A stretch of DNA of 64,000 bases from Auanema rhodensis (lineage: Eukaryota > Nematoda > Chromadorea > Rhabditida > Rhabditidae), in NCBI GenBank assembly GCA_964057225.1, contig OZ059897.1, positions 1,550,001 to 1,614,000 of the forward strand. The letters are read 5' to 3'. Positions 40,504 to 53,664 of the stretch are shown piece by piece. The position numbers were made by a program, and so were the translations under genes. Position 1 is the first letter of the stretch, and each line of letters starts with the position of its first letter. A model generated the notes under the pieces. It was not told the DNA's origin, did not search any database, and saw only the letters and a program-made list of their open reading frames with translations.

Positions 40504-42529
40504 CTCGTTGATTAACATTGTCCATCGTCTTTGCCTTGAAAAAAGGAATCTAAAAACATCTACTTTTCGTAAAATTATCTTGAAATTTCTCAGGAAAATT
40601 TTTGTCAAAATGTTTTTGGAAGCAATGTTGAGTGTACATGGAAACTCAACATACACTAATGCATAATTTTTTAAACAATCATAACTAATTTTTGTATTGA
40701 GCGTTTCTTAATGTATTATAGTGCATTCGATGCGGATTTTTAAGCTGCGTCGATCTGTGTTATCAGATTTGAGTTAGCTTAAAAATGCACCGAGATATCA
40801 ACTGATATAAGTTCACACTTATATCCTCGATTTTCACCCTGAAGAATTAATTTTTTCGTTGAATAACATTGTCCATCGTCTTCGCCTTAAAAAAAGAAAT
40901 CTAAAAACATCTACTTTTGGTAAAATTATTTTGAAATTTTTCAGGAAAATTTTTGTCAAAATGTTTTTGGAATCAATGTTGAGTGTACATGGAAACTCAA
41001 CATACACTAATGCATAATTTTTTAAACGATCATAACTAATTTTTGTATTGAGCGTTTCTTAATGTATTATAGTGCATTCGATGCGGATTTTTAAGCTGCG
41101 TCGATCTGTGTTATCAGATTTGCGCTAGCTTAGAAATGCACCGAGATATCAACTGATATAAGTTCACACTTATATCCTCGATTTTCACCCTGAAGAATTA
41201 ATTTTTTCGTTGAATAACATTGTCCATCGTCTTCGCCTTGAAAAAAGGAATTTAAAAACATCTACTTTTTGTGAAATTATTCTGAAATTTTTCGGGAAAA
41301 TTTTTGTCAAAATGTTTTTGGAAGCAATGTTGAGTGTACATGGAAACTCAACATACACTAATGCATCATTTTTCAAACGATCATAACTAATTTTTGTATT
41401 GAGCGTTTTTTAATGTATTATAGTGCATTCGATACGGATTTTTAAGCTGCTTCGATCTGTGTTATCAGATTTGCGCTAGCAAAGAAATGCACCGAGATAT
41501 CAACTGATATAAGTTCACACTTATATCCTCGATTTTCACCCTGAAGAATTAATTTTTTCGTTGAATAACATTGTCCATCGTCTTCGCCTTGAAAAAAGGA
41601 ATTTAAAAACATCTACTTTTCGTGAAATTATTTTGAAATTTTTCGGGAAAATTTTTGTCAAAATGTTTTTGGAAGCAATGTTGAGTGTACATGGAAACTC
41701 AACATACACTAATGCATCATTTTTCAAACGATCATAACTAATTTTTGTATTGAGCGTTTCTTAATGTATTATAGTGCATTCGATGCGGATTTTTAAGCTG
41801 CGTCGATCTGTGTTATCAGATTTGAGTTAGCTTAAAAATGCACCGAGATATCAACTGATATAAGTTCACACTTATATCCTCGATTTTCACCCTGAAGAAT
41901 TAATTTTTTCGTTGAATAACATTGTCCATCGTCTTCGCCTTAAAAAAAGGAATCTAAAAACATCTAGTTTTTGTAAAATTATCCTGAAATTTTTCGGGAA
42001 AATTTTTGTCAAAATGTTTTTGGAAGCAATGTTGAGTGTACATGGAAACTCAACATACACTAATGCATAATTTTTTAAACGATCATAACTAATTCTTGTA
42101 TTGAGCGTTTCTTAATGTATTATAGTGCATTCGATGCGGATTTTTAAGCTGCGTCGATCTGTGTTATCAGATTTGCGCTAGCTTAAAAATGCACCGAGAT
42201 ATCAACTGATATAAGTTCACACTTATATCCTCGATTTTCACCCTGAAGAATTAATTTTTTCGTTGATTAACATTGTACATCGTCTTTGCCTTGAAAAAAG
42301 GAATTTAAAAACATCTACTTTTTGTGAAATTATTTTGAAATTTTTCGGGAAAATTTTTGTCAAAATGTTTTTGGAAGCAATGTTGAGTGTACATGGAAAC
42401 TCAACATACACTAATGCATAATTTTTTAAACGATCATAACTAATTCTTGTATTGAGCGTTTCTTAATGTATTATAGTGCATTCGATGCGGATTTTTAAGC
42501 TGCGTCGATCTGTGTTATCAGATTTGCGC

Positions 42530-42545
42530 TAGCAAATAAGTTCAC
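42530..42545. other. 26-bp deletion inside one Sat351 monomer
   Basis: The unit reads GCTAGCAAATAAGTTCACAC, where related units read GCTAGCAAAGAAATGCACCG and continue through the dyad. Exactly 26 bases are missing, which accounts for the phase change of landmarks from 118 to 92 (modulo 351) between 41536 and 42563. The deletion removes the ATATCA-AC-TGATAT dyad and trims the left arm of hairpin 1 to ATAAGT. The flanking A-rich bases allow more than one exact placement. The related monomer at 47126 is intact. Confidence 0.9.
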
Positions 42546-43793
42546 ACTTATATCCTCGATTTTCACCCTGAAGAATTAATTTTTTCGTTGAATAACATTG
42601 TACATCGTCTTTGCCTTGAAAAAAGGAATCTAAAAACATCTACTTTTTGTGAGATTATTTTGAAATTTTTTGGCAAAATTTTTGTCAAAATGTTTTTGAA
42701 AGCAATGTTGAGTGTACATGGAAACTCAACATACACTAATGCAACATTTTTCAAACGATCATAACTAATTTTTGTATTGAGCGTTTCTGAATGTATTATA
42801 GTGCATTCGATGCGGATTTTTAAGCTGCTTCGATCTGTGTTATCAGATTTGCGCTAGCTTAAAAATGCACCGAGATATCAACTGATATAAGTTCACACTT
42901 ATATCCTCGATTTTCACCCTGAAGAATTAATTTTCTCGTTGATTAACATTGTCCATCGTCTTTGCCTTGAAAAAAGGAATCTAAAAACATCTACTTTTTG
43001 TAAAATTATCTTGAAATTTCTCAGGAAAATTTTTGTCAAAATGTTTTTGGAAGCAATGTTGAGTGTACATGGAAACTCAACATACACTAATGCATAATTT
43101 TTTAAACAATCATAACTAATTTTTGTATTGGGCGTTTCTTAATGTATTATAGTGCATTCGATGCGGATTTTTAAGCTGCGTCGATCTGTGTTATCAGATT
43201 TGAGTTAGCTTAAAAATGCACCGAGATATCAACTGATATAAGTTCACACTTATATCCTCGATTTTCACCCTGAAGAATTAATTTTTTCGTTGAATAACAT
43301 TGTCCATCGTCTTCGCCTTGAAAAAAGAAATCTAAAAACATCTACTTTTGGTAAAATTATTTTGAAATTTTTCAGGAAAATTTTTGTCAAAATGTTTTTG
43401 GAAGCAATGTTGAGTGTACATGGAAACTCAACATACACTAATGCATAATTTTTTAAACGATCATAACTAATTTTTGTATTGAGCGTTTCTTAATGTATTA
43501 TAGTGCATTCGATGCGGATTTTTAAGCTGCGTCGATCTGTGTTATCAGATTTGCGCTAGCTTAGAAATGCACCGAGATATCAACTGATATAAGTTCACAC
43601 TTATATCCTCGATTTTCACCCTGAAGAATTAATTTTTTCGTTGAATAACATTGTCCATCGTCTTCGCCTTGAAAAAAGGAATTTAAAAACATCTACTTTT
43701 CGTGAAATTATTTTGAAATTTTTCGGGAAAATTTTTGTCAAAATGTTTTTGGAAGCAATGTTGAGTGTACATGGAAACTCAACATACACTAAT
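42538..43793 (+). repeat. Segment repeated 13 monomers downstream (copy 1)
   Basis: This segment matches 47101-48356 at 4563 bp (13 x 351), including GTGAGATTATTTTG (near 42649/47212), the GTTTCTGAATG unit end, and the rare TTGGGCGTTTC (near 43130/47693). Differences: GAATAACATTGTAC near 42590 against GATTAACATTGTAC, and GGAAGCAATG near 43400 against GGAATCAATG. From about 43800 to 47100 the order of monomers is a further mixture of types seen at 7-16 kb, with a private TTTTTAGAAGC near 46205. Confidence 0.7.
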
Positions 43794-46700
43794 GCATAAT
43801 TTTTTAAACGATCATAACTAATTCTTGTATTGAGCGTTTCTTAATGTATTATCGTGCATTCGAAACGGATTTTTAAGCTGCGTCGATCTGTGTTATCAGA
43901 TTTGCGCTAGCTTAAAAATGCACCGAGATATCAACTGATATAAGTTCACACTTATATCCTCGATTTTCACCCTGAAGAATTAATTTTTTCGTTGATTAAC
44001 ATTGTCCATCGTCTTCGCCTTGAAAAAAGGAATTTAAAAACATCTACTTTTCGTGAAATTATTTTGAAATTTTTCAGGAAAATTTTTGTCAAAATGTTTT
44101 TGGAACCAATGTTGAGTGTACATGGAAACTCAACATATACTAATGCATAATTTTTTAAACAATCATAACTAATTTTTGTATTGAGCGTTTCTTAATGTAT
44201 TATAGTGCATTCGATACGGATTTTTAAGCTGCTTCGATCTGTGTTATCAGATTTGAGTTAGCTTAAAAATGCACCGAGATATCAACTGATATAAGTTCAC
44301 ACTTATATCCTCGATTTTCACCCTGAAGAATTAATTTTTTCGTTGAATAACATTGTCCATCGTCTTCGCCTTGAAAAAAGAAATCTAAAAACATCTACTT
44401 TTGGTGAAATTATTTTGAAATTTTTCAGGAAAATTTTTGTCAAAATGTTTTTGGAATCAATGTTGAGTGTACATGGAAACTCAACATACACTAATGCATC
44501 ATTTTTCAAACGATCATAACTAATTTTTGTATTGAGCGTTTTTTAATGTATTATAGTGCATTCGATACGGATTTTTAAGCTGCTTCGATCTGTGTTATCA
44601 GATTTGCGCTAGCAAAGAAATGCACCGAGATATCAACTGATATAAGTTCACACTTATATCCTCGATTTTCACCCTGAAGAATTAATTTTTTCGTTGAATA
44701 ACATTGTCCATCGTCTTCGCCTTGAAAAAAGGAATTTAAAAACATCTACTTTTCGTAAAATTATCTTGAAATTTTTCAGGAAAATTTTTGTCAAAATGTT
44801 TTTGGAAGCAATGTTGAGTGTACATGGAAACTCAACATATACTAATGCATAATTTTTTAAACAATCATAACTAATTTTTGTATTGAGCGTTTCTTAATGT
44901 ACTATAGTGCATTCGATGCGGATTTTTAAGCTGCGTCGATCTGTGTTATCAGATTTGAGTTAGCTTAAAAATGCACCGAGATATCAACTGATATAAGTTC
45001 ACACTTATATCCTCGATTTTCACCCTGAAGAATTAATTTTTTCGTTGAATAACATTGTCCATCGTCTTCGCTTTGAAAAAAGAAATCTAAAAACATCTAC
45101 TTTTCGTGAAATTATTTTGAAATTTTTCAGGAAAATTTTTGTCAAAATGTTTTTGGAATCAATGTTGAGTGTACATGGAAACTCAACATACACTAATGCA
45201 TAATTTTTTAAACGATCATAACTAATTTTTGTATTGAGCGTTTCTTAATGTATTATAGTGCATTCGATGCGGATTTTTAAGCTGCGTCGATCTGTGTTAT
45301 CAGATTTGCGCTAGCAAAGAAATGCACCGAGATATCAACTGATATAAGTTCACACTTATATCCTCGATTTTCACCCTGAAGAATTAATTTTTTCGTTGAA
45401 TAACATTGTCCATCGTCTTCGCCTTGAAAAAAGGAATTTAAAAACATCTACTTTTCGTGAAATTATTTCGAAATTTTTCAGGAAAATTTTTGTCAAAATG
45501 TTTTTGGAATCAATGTTGAGTGTACATGGAAACGCAACATACACTAATGCATCATTTTTCAAACGATCATAACTAATTTTTGTATTGAGCGTTTCTTAAT
45601 GTATTATAGTGCATTCGATGCGGATTTTTAAGCTGCGTCGATCTGTGTTATCAGATTTGAGTTAGCTTAAAAATGCACCGAGATATCAACTGATATAAGT
45701 TCACACTTATATCCTCGATTTTCACCCTGAAGAATTAATTTTCTCGTTGATTAACATTGTCCATCGTCTTTGCCTTGAAAAAAGGAATCTAAAAACATCT
45801 ACTTTTCGTAAAATTATCTTGAAATTTCTCAGGAAAATTTTTGTCAAAATGTTTTTGGAAGCAATGTTGAGTGTACATGGAAACTCAACATACACTAATG
45901 CATAATTTTTTAAACAATCATAACTAATTTTTGTATTGAGCGTTTCTTAATGTATTATAGTGCATTCGATGCGGATTTTTAAGCTGCGTCGATCTGTGTT
46001 ATCAGATTTGAGTTAGCTTAAAAATGCACCGAGATATCAACTGATATAAGTTCACACTTATATCCTCGATTTTCACCCTGAAGAATTAATTTTCTCGTTG
46101 ATTAACATTGTCCATCGTCTTTGCCTTGAAAAAAGGAATCTAAAAACATCTACTTTTCGTAAAATTATCTTGAAATTTCTCAGGAAAATTTTTGTCAAAA
46201 TGTTTTTAGAAGCAATGTTGAGTGTACATGGAAACTCAACATACACTAATGCATAATTTTTTAAACAATCATAACTAATTTTTGTATTGAGCGTTTCTTA
46301 ATGTATTATAGTGCATTCGATGCGGATTTTTAAGCTGCGTCGATCTGTGTTATCAGATTTGAGTTAGCTTAAAAATGCACCGAGATATCAACTGATATAA
46401 GTTCACACTTATATCCTCGATTTTCACCCTGAAGAATTAATTTTTTCGTTGAATAACATTGTCCATCGTCTTCGCCTTAAAAAAAGGAATCTAAAAACAT
46501 CTAGTTTTTGTAAAATTATCCTGAAATTTTTCGGGAAAATTTTTGTCAAAATGTTTTTGGAAGCAATGTTGAGTGTACATGGAAACTCAACATACACTAA
46601 TGCATAATTTTTTAAACGATCATAACTAATTCTTGTATTGAGCGTTTCTTAATGTATTATAGTGCATTCGATGCGGATTTTTAAGCTGCTTCGATCTGTG

Positions 46701-47429
46701 TTATCAGATTTGCGCTAGCAAAGAAATGCACCGAGATATCAACTGATATAAGTTCACACTTATATCCTCGATTTTCACCCTGAAGAATTAATTTTTTCGT
46801 TGAATAACATTGTCCATCGTCTTCGCCTTGAAAAAAGGAATTTAAAAACATCTACTTTTCGTGAAATTATTTTGAAATTTTTCAGGAAAATTTTTGTCAA
46901 AATGTTTTTGGAATCAATGTTGAGTGTACATGGAAACTCAACATACACTAATGCATAATTTTTTAAACGATCATAACTAATTCTTGTATTGAGCGTTTCT
47001 TAATGTATTATCGTGCATTCGAAACGGATTTTTAAGCTGCGTCGATCTGTGTTATCAGATTTGCGCTAGCTTAAAAATGCACCGAGATATCAACTGATAT
47101 AAGTTCACACTTATATCCTCGATTTTCACCCTGAAGAATTAATTTTTTCGTTGATTAACATTGTACATCGTCTTTGCCTTGAAAAAAGGAATCTAAAAAC
47201 ATCTACTTTTTGTGAGATTATTTTGAAATTTTTTGGCAAAATTTTTGTCAAAATGTTTTTGAAAGCAATGTTGAGTGTACATGGAAACTCAACATACACT
47301 AATGCAACATTTTTCAAACGATCATAACTAATTTTTGTATTGAGCGTTTCTGAATGTATTATAGTGCATTCGATGCGGATTTTTAAGCTGCTTCGATCTG
47401 TGTTATCAGATTTGCGCTAGCTTAAAAAT

Positions 47430-50400
47430 GCACCGAGATATCAACTGATATAAGTTCACACTTATATCCTCGATTTTCACCCTGAAGAATTAATTTTCTC
47501 GTTGATTAACATTGTCCATCGTCTTTGCCTTGAAAAAAGGAATCTAAAAACATCTACTTTTTGTAAAATTATCTTGAAATTTCTCAGGAAAATTTTTGTC
47601 AAAATGTTTTTGGAAGCAATGTTGAGTGTACATGGAAACTCAACATACACTAATGCATAATTTTTTAAACAATCATAACTAATTTTTGTATTGGGCGTTT
47701 CTTAATGTATTATAGTGCATTCGATGCGGATTTTTAAGCTGCGTCGATCTGTGTTATCAGATTTGAGTTAGCTTAAAAATGCACCGAGATATCAACTGAT
47801 ATAAGTTCACACTTATATCCTCGATTTTCACCCTGAAGAATTAATTTTTTCGTTGAATAACATTGTCCATCGTCTTCGCCTTGAAAAAAGAAATCTAAAA
47901 ACATCTACTTTTGGTAAAATTATTTTGAAATTTTTCAGGAAAATTTTTGTCAAAATGTTTTTGGAATCAATGTTGAGTGTACATGGAAACTCAACATACA
48001 CTAATGCATAATTTTTTAAACGATCATAACTAATTTTTGTATTGAGCGTTTCTTAATGTATTATAGTGCATTCGATGCGGATTTTTAAGCTGCGTCGATC
48101 TGTGTTATCAGATTTGCGCTAGCTTAGAAATGCACCGAGATATCAACTGATATAAGTTCACACTTATATCCTCGATTTTCACCCTGAAGAATTAATTTTT
48201 TCGTTGAATAACATTGTCCATCGTCTTCGCCTTGAAAAAAGGAATTTAAAAACATCTACTTTTCGTGAAATTATTTTGAAATTTTTCGGGAAAATTTTTG
48301 TCAAAATGTTTTTGGAAGCAATGTTGAGCGTACATGGAAACTCAACATACACTAATGCATCATTTTTCAAACGATCATAACTAATTTTTGTATTGAGCGT
48401 TTCTTAATGTATTATAGTGCATTCGATACGGATTTTTAAGCCGCGTCGATCTGTGTTATCATATTTGCGCTAGCTTGAAAATGCACCGAGATATCAACTG
48501 ATATAAGTTCACACTTATATCCTCGATTTTCACCCTGAAGAATTAATTTTTTCGTTGAATAACATTGTCCATCGTCTTCGCCTTAAAAAAAGGAATTTAA
48601 AAACATCTAGTTTTTGTAAAATTATCCTGGAATTTTTCGGGAAAATTTTTGTCAAAATGTTTTTGGAAGCAATGTTGAGTGTACATGGAAAATCAACATA
48701 CACTAATGCATCTTTTTTCAAACGATCATAACTAAATTTTGTATTGAGCGTTTCTGAATGAATTATAGTGCATTCGATGCGGATTTTTAAGCTGCGTCGA
48801 TCTGTGTTATCAGATTTGCGCTAGCTTAGAAATGCACCGAGATATCAACTGATATAAGTTCACACTTATATCCTCGATTTTCACCCTGAAGAATTAATTT
48901 TTTCGTTGAATAACATTGTCCATCGTCTTCGCCTTAAAAAAAGGAATTTAAAAACATCTAGTTTTTGTAAAATTATCCTGGAATTTTTCGGGAAAATTTT
49001 TGTCGAAATGTTTTTGGAAGCAATGTTGAGTGTACATGGAAACTCAACATACACTAATGCATCTTTTTTCAAACGATCATAACTAAATTCTGTATTGAGC
49101 GTTTCTTAATGTATTATAGTGCATTCGATGCGGATTTTTAAGCTGCTTCGATCTGTGTTATCAGATTTGCGCTAGCTTAAAAATGCACCGAGATATCAAC
49201 TGATATAAGTTCACACTTATATCCTCGATTTTCACCCTGAAGAATTAATTTTTTCGTTGAATAACATTGTCCATCGTCTTCGCCTTGAAAAAAAAAATCT
49301 AAAAACATCTACTTTTCGTAAAATTATCTTGAAATTTTTCAGGAAAATTTTTGTCAAAATGTTTTTGGAAGCAATGTTGAGTGTACATGGAAACTCAACA
49401 TACACTAATGCATCATTTTTCAAACGATCATAACTAATTTTTGTATTGAGCGTTTCTGAATGTATTATAGTGCATTCGATGCGGATTTTTAAGCTGCTTC
49501 GATCTGCGTTATCAGATTTGCGCTAGCTTAAAAATGCACCGAGATATCAACTGATATAAGTTCACACTTATATCCTCGATTTTCACCCTGAAGAATTAAT
49601 TTTTTCGTTGAATAACATTGTCCATCGTCTTCGCCTTGAAAAAAGGAATTTAAAAACATCTACTTTTCGTGAAATTATTTTGAAAATTTTCGGGAAAATT
49701 TTTGTCAAAATGTTTTTGGAAGCAATGTTGAGTGTACATGGAAACTCAACATACACTAATGCATCTTTTTTCAAACGATCATAACTAAATTTTGTATTGA
49801 GCGTTTCTGAATGTATTATAGTGCATTCGATGCGGATTTTTAAGCTGCGTCGATCTGTGTTATCATATTTGCGCTAGCTTGAAAATGCACCGAGATATCA
49901 ACTGATATAAGTTCACACTTATATCCTCGATTTTCACCCTGAAGAATTAATTTTTTCGTTGAATAACATTGTCCATCGTCTTCGCCTTAAAAAAAGGAAT
50001 TTAAAAACATCTAGTTTTTGTAAAATTATCCTGGAATTTTTCGGGAAAATTTTTGTCAAAATGTTTTTGGAAGCAATGTTGAGTGTACATGGAAACTCAA
50101 CATACACTAATGCATCTTTTTTCAAACGATCATAACTAAATTTTGTATTGAGCGTTTCTGAATGTATTATAGTGCATTCGATGCGGATTTTTAAGCTGCG
50201 TCGATCTGTGTTATCAGATTTGCGCTAGCTTAGAAATGCACCGAGATATCAACTGATATAAGTTCACACTTATATCCTCGATTTTCACCCTGAAGAATTA
50301 ATTTTTTCGTTGAATAACATTGTCCATCGTCTTCGCCTTAAAAAAAGGAATTTAAAAACATCTAGTTTTTGTAAAATTATCCTGGAATTTTTCGGGAAAA

Positions 50401-50588
50401 TTTTTGTCAAAATGTTTTTGGAAGCAATGTTGAGTGTACATGGAAACTCAACATACACTAATGCATCTTTTTTCAAACGATCATAACTAAATTTTGTATT
50501 GAGCGTTTCTGAATGTATTATAGTGCATTCGATGCGGATTTTTAAGCTGCGTCGATCTGTGTTATCAGATTTGCGCTAGCTTAGAAAT
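47430..50588 (+). repeat. 9-monomer higher-order repeat (3159 bp), copy 1
   Basis: Nine monomers that recur directly after themselves. Markers: TTGGGCGTTTC (47693/50852), GTTGAGCGTACATGG (48326/51485), ATCATATTTGCGC (48459/51618), GTCGAAATG (48993/52152), the ten-A run (49289/52448), CTGCGTTATCAG (49505/52664) and GAAAATTTTCGGG (49683/52842). Private differences in this copy: AAGCCGCGTCG near 48440, GAAAATCAACAT near 48689, and AAATTCTGTA near 49085. Many monomers here are the CCTTAAAAAAAGG/CTAGTTTTTG subtype. Confidence 0.88.
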
Positions 50589-53500
50589 GCACCGAGATAT
50601 CAACTGATATAAGTTCACACTTATATCCTCGATTTTCACCCTGAAGAATTAATTTTCTCGTTGATTAACATTGTCCATCGTCTTTGCCTTGAAAAAAGGA
50701 ATCTAAAAACATCTACTTTTTGTAAAATTATCTTGAAATTTCTCAGGAAAATTTTTGTCAAAATGTTTTTGGAAGCAATGTTGAGTGTACATGGAAACTC
50801 AACATACACTAATGCATAATTTTTTAAACAATCATAACTAATTTTTGTATTGGGCGTTTCTTAATGTATTATAGTGCATTCGATGCGGATTTTTAAGCTG
50901 CGTCGATCTGTGTTATCAGATTTGAGTTAGCTTAAAAATGCACCGAGATATCAACTGATATAAGTTCACACTTATATCCTCGATTTTCACCCTGAAGAAT
51001 TAATTTTTTCGTTGAATAACATTGTCCATCGTCTTCGCCTTGAAAAAAGAAATCTAAAAACATCTACTTTTGGTAAAATTATTTTGAAATTTTTCAGGAA
51101 AATTTTTGTCAAAATGTTTTTGGAATCAATGTTGAGTGTACATGGAAACTCAACATACACTAATGCATAATTTTTTAAACGATCATAACTAATTTTTGTA
51201 TTGAGCGTTTCTTAATGTATTATAGTGCATTCGATGCGGATTTTTAAGCTGCGTCGATCTGTGTTATCAGATTTGCGCTAGCTTAGAAATGCACCGAGAT
51301 ATCAACTGATATAAGTTCACACTTATATCCTCGATTTTCACCCTGAAGAATTAATTTTTTCGTTGAATAACATTGTCCATCGTCTTCGCCTTGAAAAAAG
51401 GAATTTAAAAACATCTACTTTTCGTGAAATTATTTTGAAATTTTTCGGGAAAATTTTTGTCAAAATGTTTTTGGAAGCAATGTTGAGCGTACATGGAAAC
51501 TCAACATACACTAATGCATCATTTTTCAAACGATCATAACTAATTTTTGTATTGAGCGTTTCTTAATGTATTATAGTGCATTCGATACGGATTTTTAAGC
51601 TGCGTCGATCTGTGTTATCATATTTGCGCTAGCTTGAAAATGCACCGAGATATCAACTGATATAAGTTCACACTTATATCCTCGATTTTCACCCTGAAGA
51701 ATTAATTTTTTCGTTGAATAACATTGTCCATCGTCTTCGCCTTAAAAAAAGGAATTTAAAAACATCTAGTTTTTGTAAAATTATCCTGGAATTTTTCGGG
51801 AAAATTTTTGTCAAAATGTTTTTGGAAGCAATGTTGAGTGTACATGGAAACTCAACATACACTAATGCATCTTTTTTCAAACGATCATAACTAAATTTTG
51901 TATTGAGCGTTTCTGAATGAATTATAGTGCATTCGATGCGGATTTTTAAGCTGCGTCGATCTGTGTTATCAGATTTGCGCTAGCTTAGAAATGCACCGAG
52001 ATATCAACTGATATAAGTTCACACTTATATCCTCGATTTTCACCCTGAAGAATTAATTTTTTCGTTGAATAACATTGTCCATCGTCTTCGCCTTAAAAAA
52101 AGGAATTTAAAAACATCTAGTTTTTGTAAAATTATCCTGGAATTTTTCGGGAAAATTTTTGTCGAAATGTTTTTGGAAGCAATGTTGAGTGTACATGGAA
52201 ACTCAACATACACTAATGCATCTTTTTTCAAACGATCATAACTAAATTTTGTATTGAGCGTTTCTTAATGTATTATAGTGCATTCGATGCGGATTTTTAA
52301 GCTGCTTCGATCTGTGTTATCAGATTTGCGCTAGCTTAAAAATGCACCGAGATATCAACTGATATAAGTTCACACTTATATCCTCGATTTTCACCCTGAA
52401 GAATTAATTTTTTCGTTGAATAACATTGTCCATCGTCTTCGCCTTGAAAAAAAAAATCTAAAAACATCTACTTTTCGTAAAATTATCTTGAAATTTTTCA
52501 GGAAAATTTTTGTCAAAATGTTTTTGGAAGCAATGTTGAGTGTACATGGAAACTCAACATACACTAATGCATCATTTTTCAAACGATCATAACTAATTTT
52601 TGTATTGAGCGTTTCTGAATGTATTATAGTGCATTCGATGCGGATTTTTAAGCTGCTTCGATCTGCGTTATCAGATTTGCGCTAGCTTAAAAATGCACCG
52701 AGATATCAACTGATATAAGTTCACACTTATATCCTCGATTTTCACCCTGAAGAATTAATTTTTTCGTTGAATAACATTGTCCATCGTCTTCGCCTTGAAA
52801 AAAGGAATTTAAAAACATCTACTTTTCGTGAAATTATTTTGAAAATTTTCGGGAAAATTTTTGTCAAAATGTTTTTGGAAGCAATGTTGAGTGTACATGG
52901 AAACTCAACATACACTAATGCATCTTTTTTCAAACGATCATAACTAAATTTTGTATTGAGCGTTTCTGAATGTATTATAGTGCATTCGATGCGGATTTTT
53001 AAGCTGCGTCGATCTGTGTTATCATATTTGCGCTAGCTTGAAAATGCACCGAGATATCAACTGATATAAGTTCACACTTATATCCTCGATTTTCACCCTG
53101 AAGAATTAATTTTTTCGTTGAATAACATTGTCCATCGTCTTCGCCTTAAAAAAAGGAATTTAAAAACATCTAGTTTTTGTAAAATTATCCTGGAATTTTT
53201 CGGGAAAATTTTTGTCAAAATGTTTTTGGAAGCAATGTTGAGTGTACATGGAAACTCAACATACACTAATGCATCTTTTTTCAAACGATCATAACTAAAT
53301 TTTGTATTGAGCGTTTCTGAATGTATTATAGTGCATTCGATGCGGATTTTTAAGCTGCGTCGATCTGTGTTATCAGATTTGCGCTAGCTTAGAAATGCAC
53401 CGAGATATCAACTGATATAAGTTCACACTTATATCCTCGATTTTCACCCTGAAGAATTAATTTTTTCGTTGAATAACATTGTCCATCGTCTTCGCCTTAA

Positions 53501-53664
53501 AAAAAGGAATTTAAAAACATCTAGTTTTTGTAAAATTATCCTGGAATTTTTCGGGAAAATTTTTGTCAAAATGTTTTTGGAAGCAATGTTGAGTGTACAT
53601 GGAAACTCAACATACACTAATGCATCTTTTTTCAAACGATCATAACTAAATTTTGTATTGAGCG
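50589..53664 (+). repeat. 9-monomer higher-order repeat (3159 bp), copy 2
   Basis: The direct tandem partner of 47430-50588, with only a handful of differences seen. The match ends near 53668, where GTTTCTTAATG replaces GTTTCTGAATG of copy 1. Just beyond, the two monomers at 52391 and 52742 appear again at 53795 and 54146 (offset 1404 bp, 4 x 351), so a tetramer step follows the 9-mer. Confidence 0.87.
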
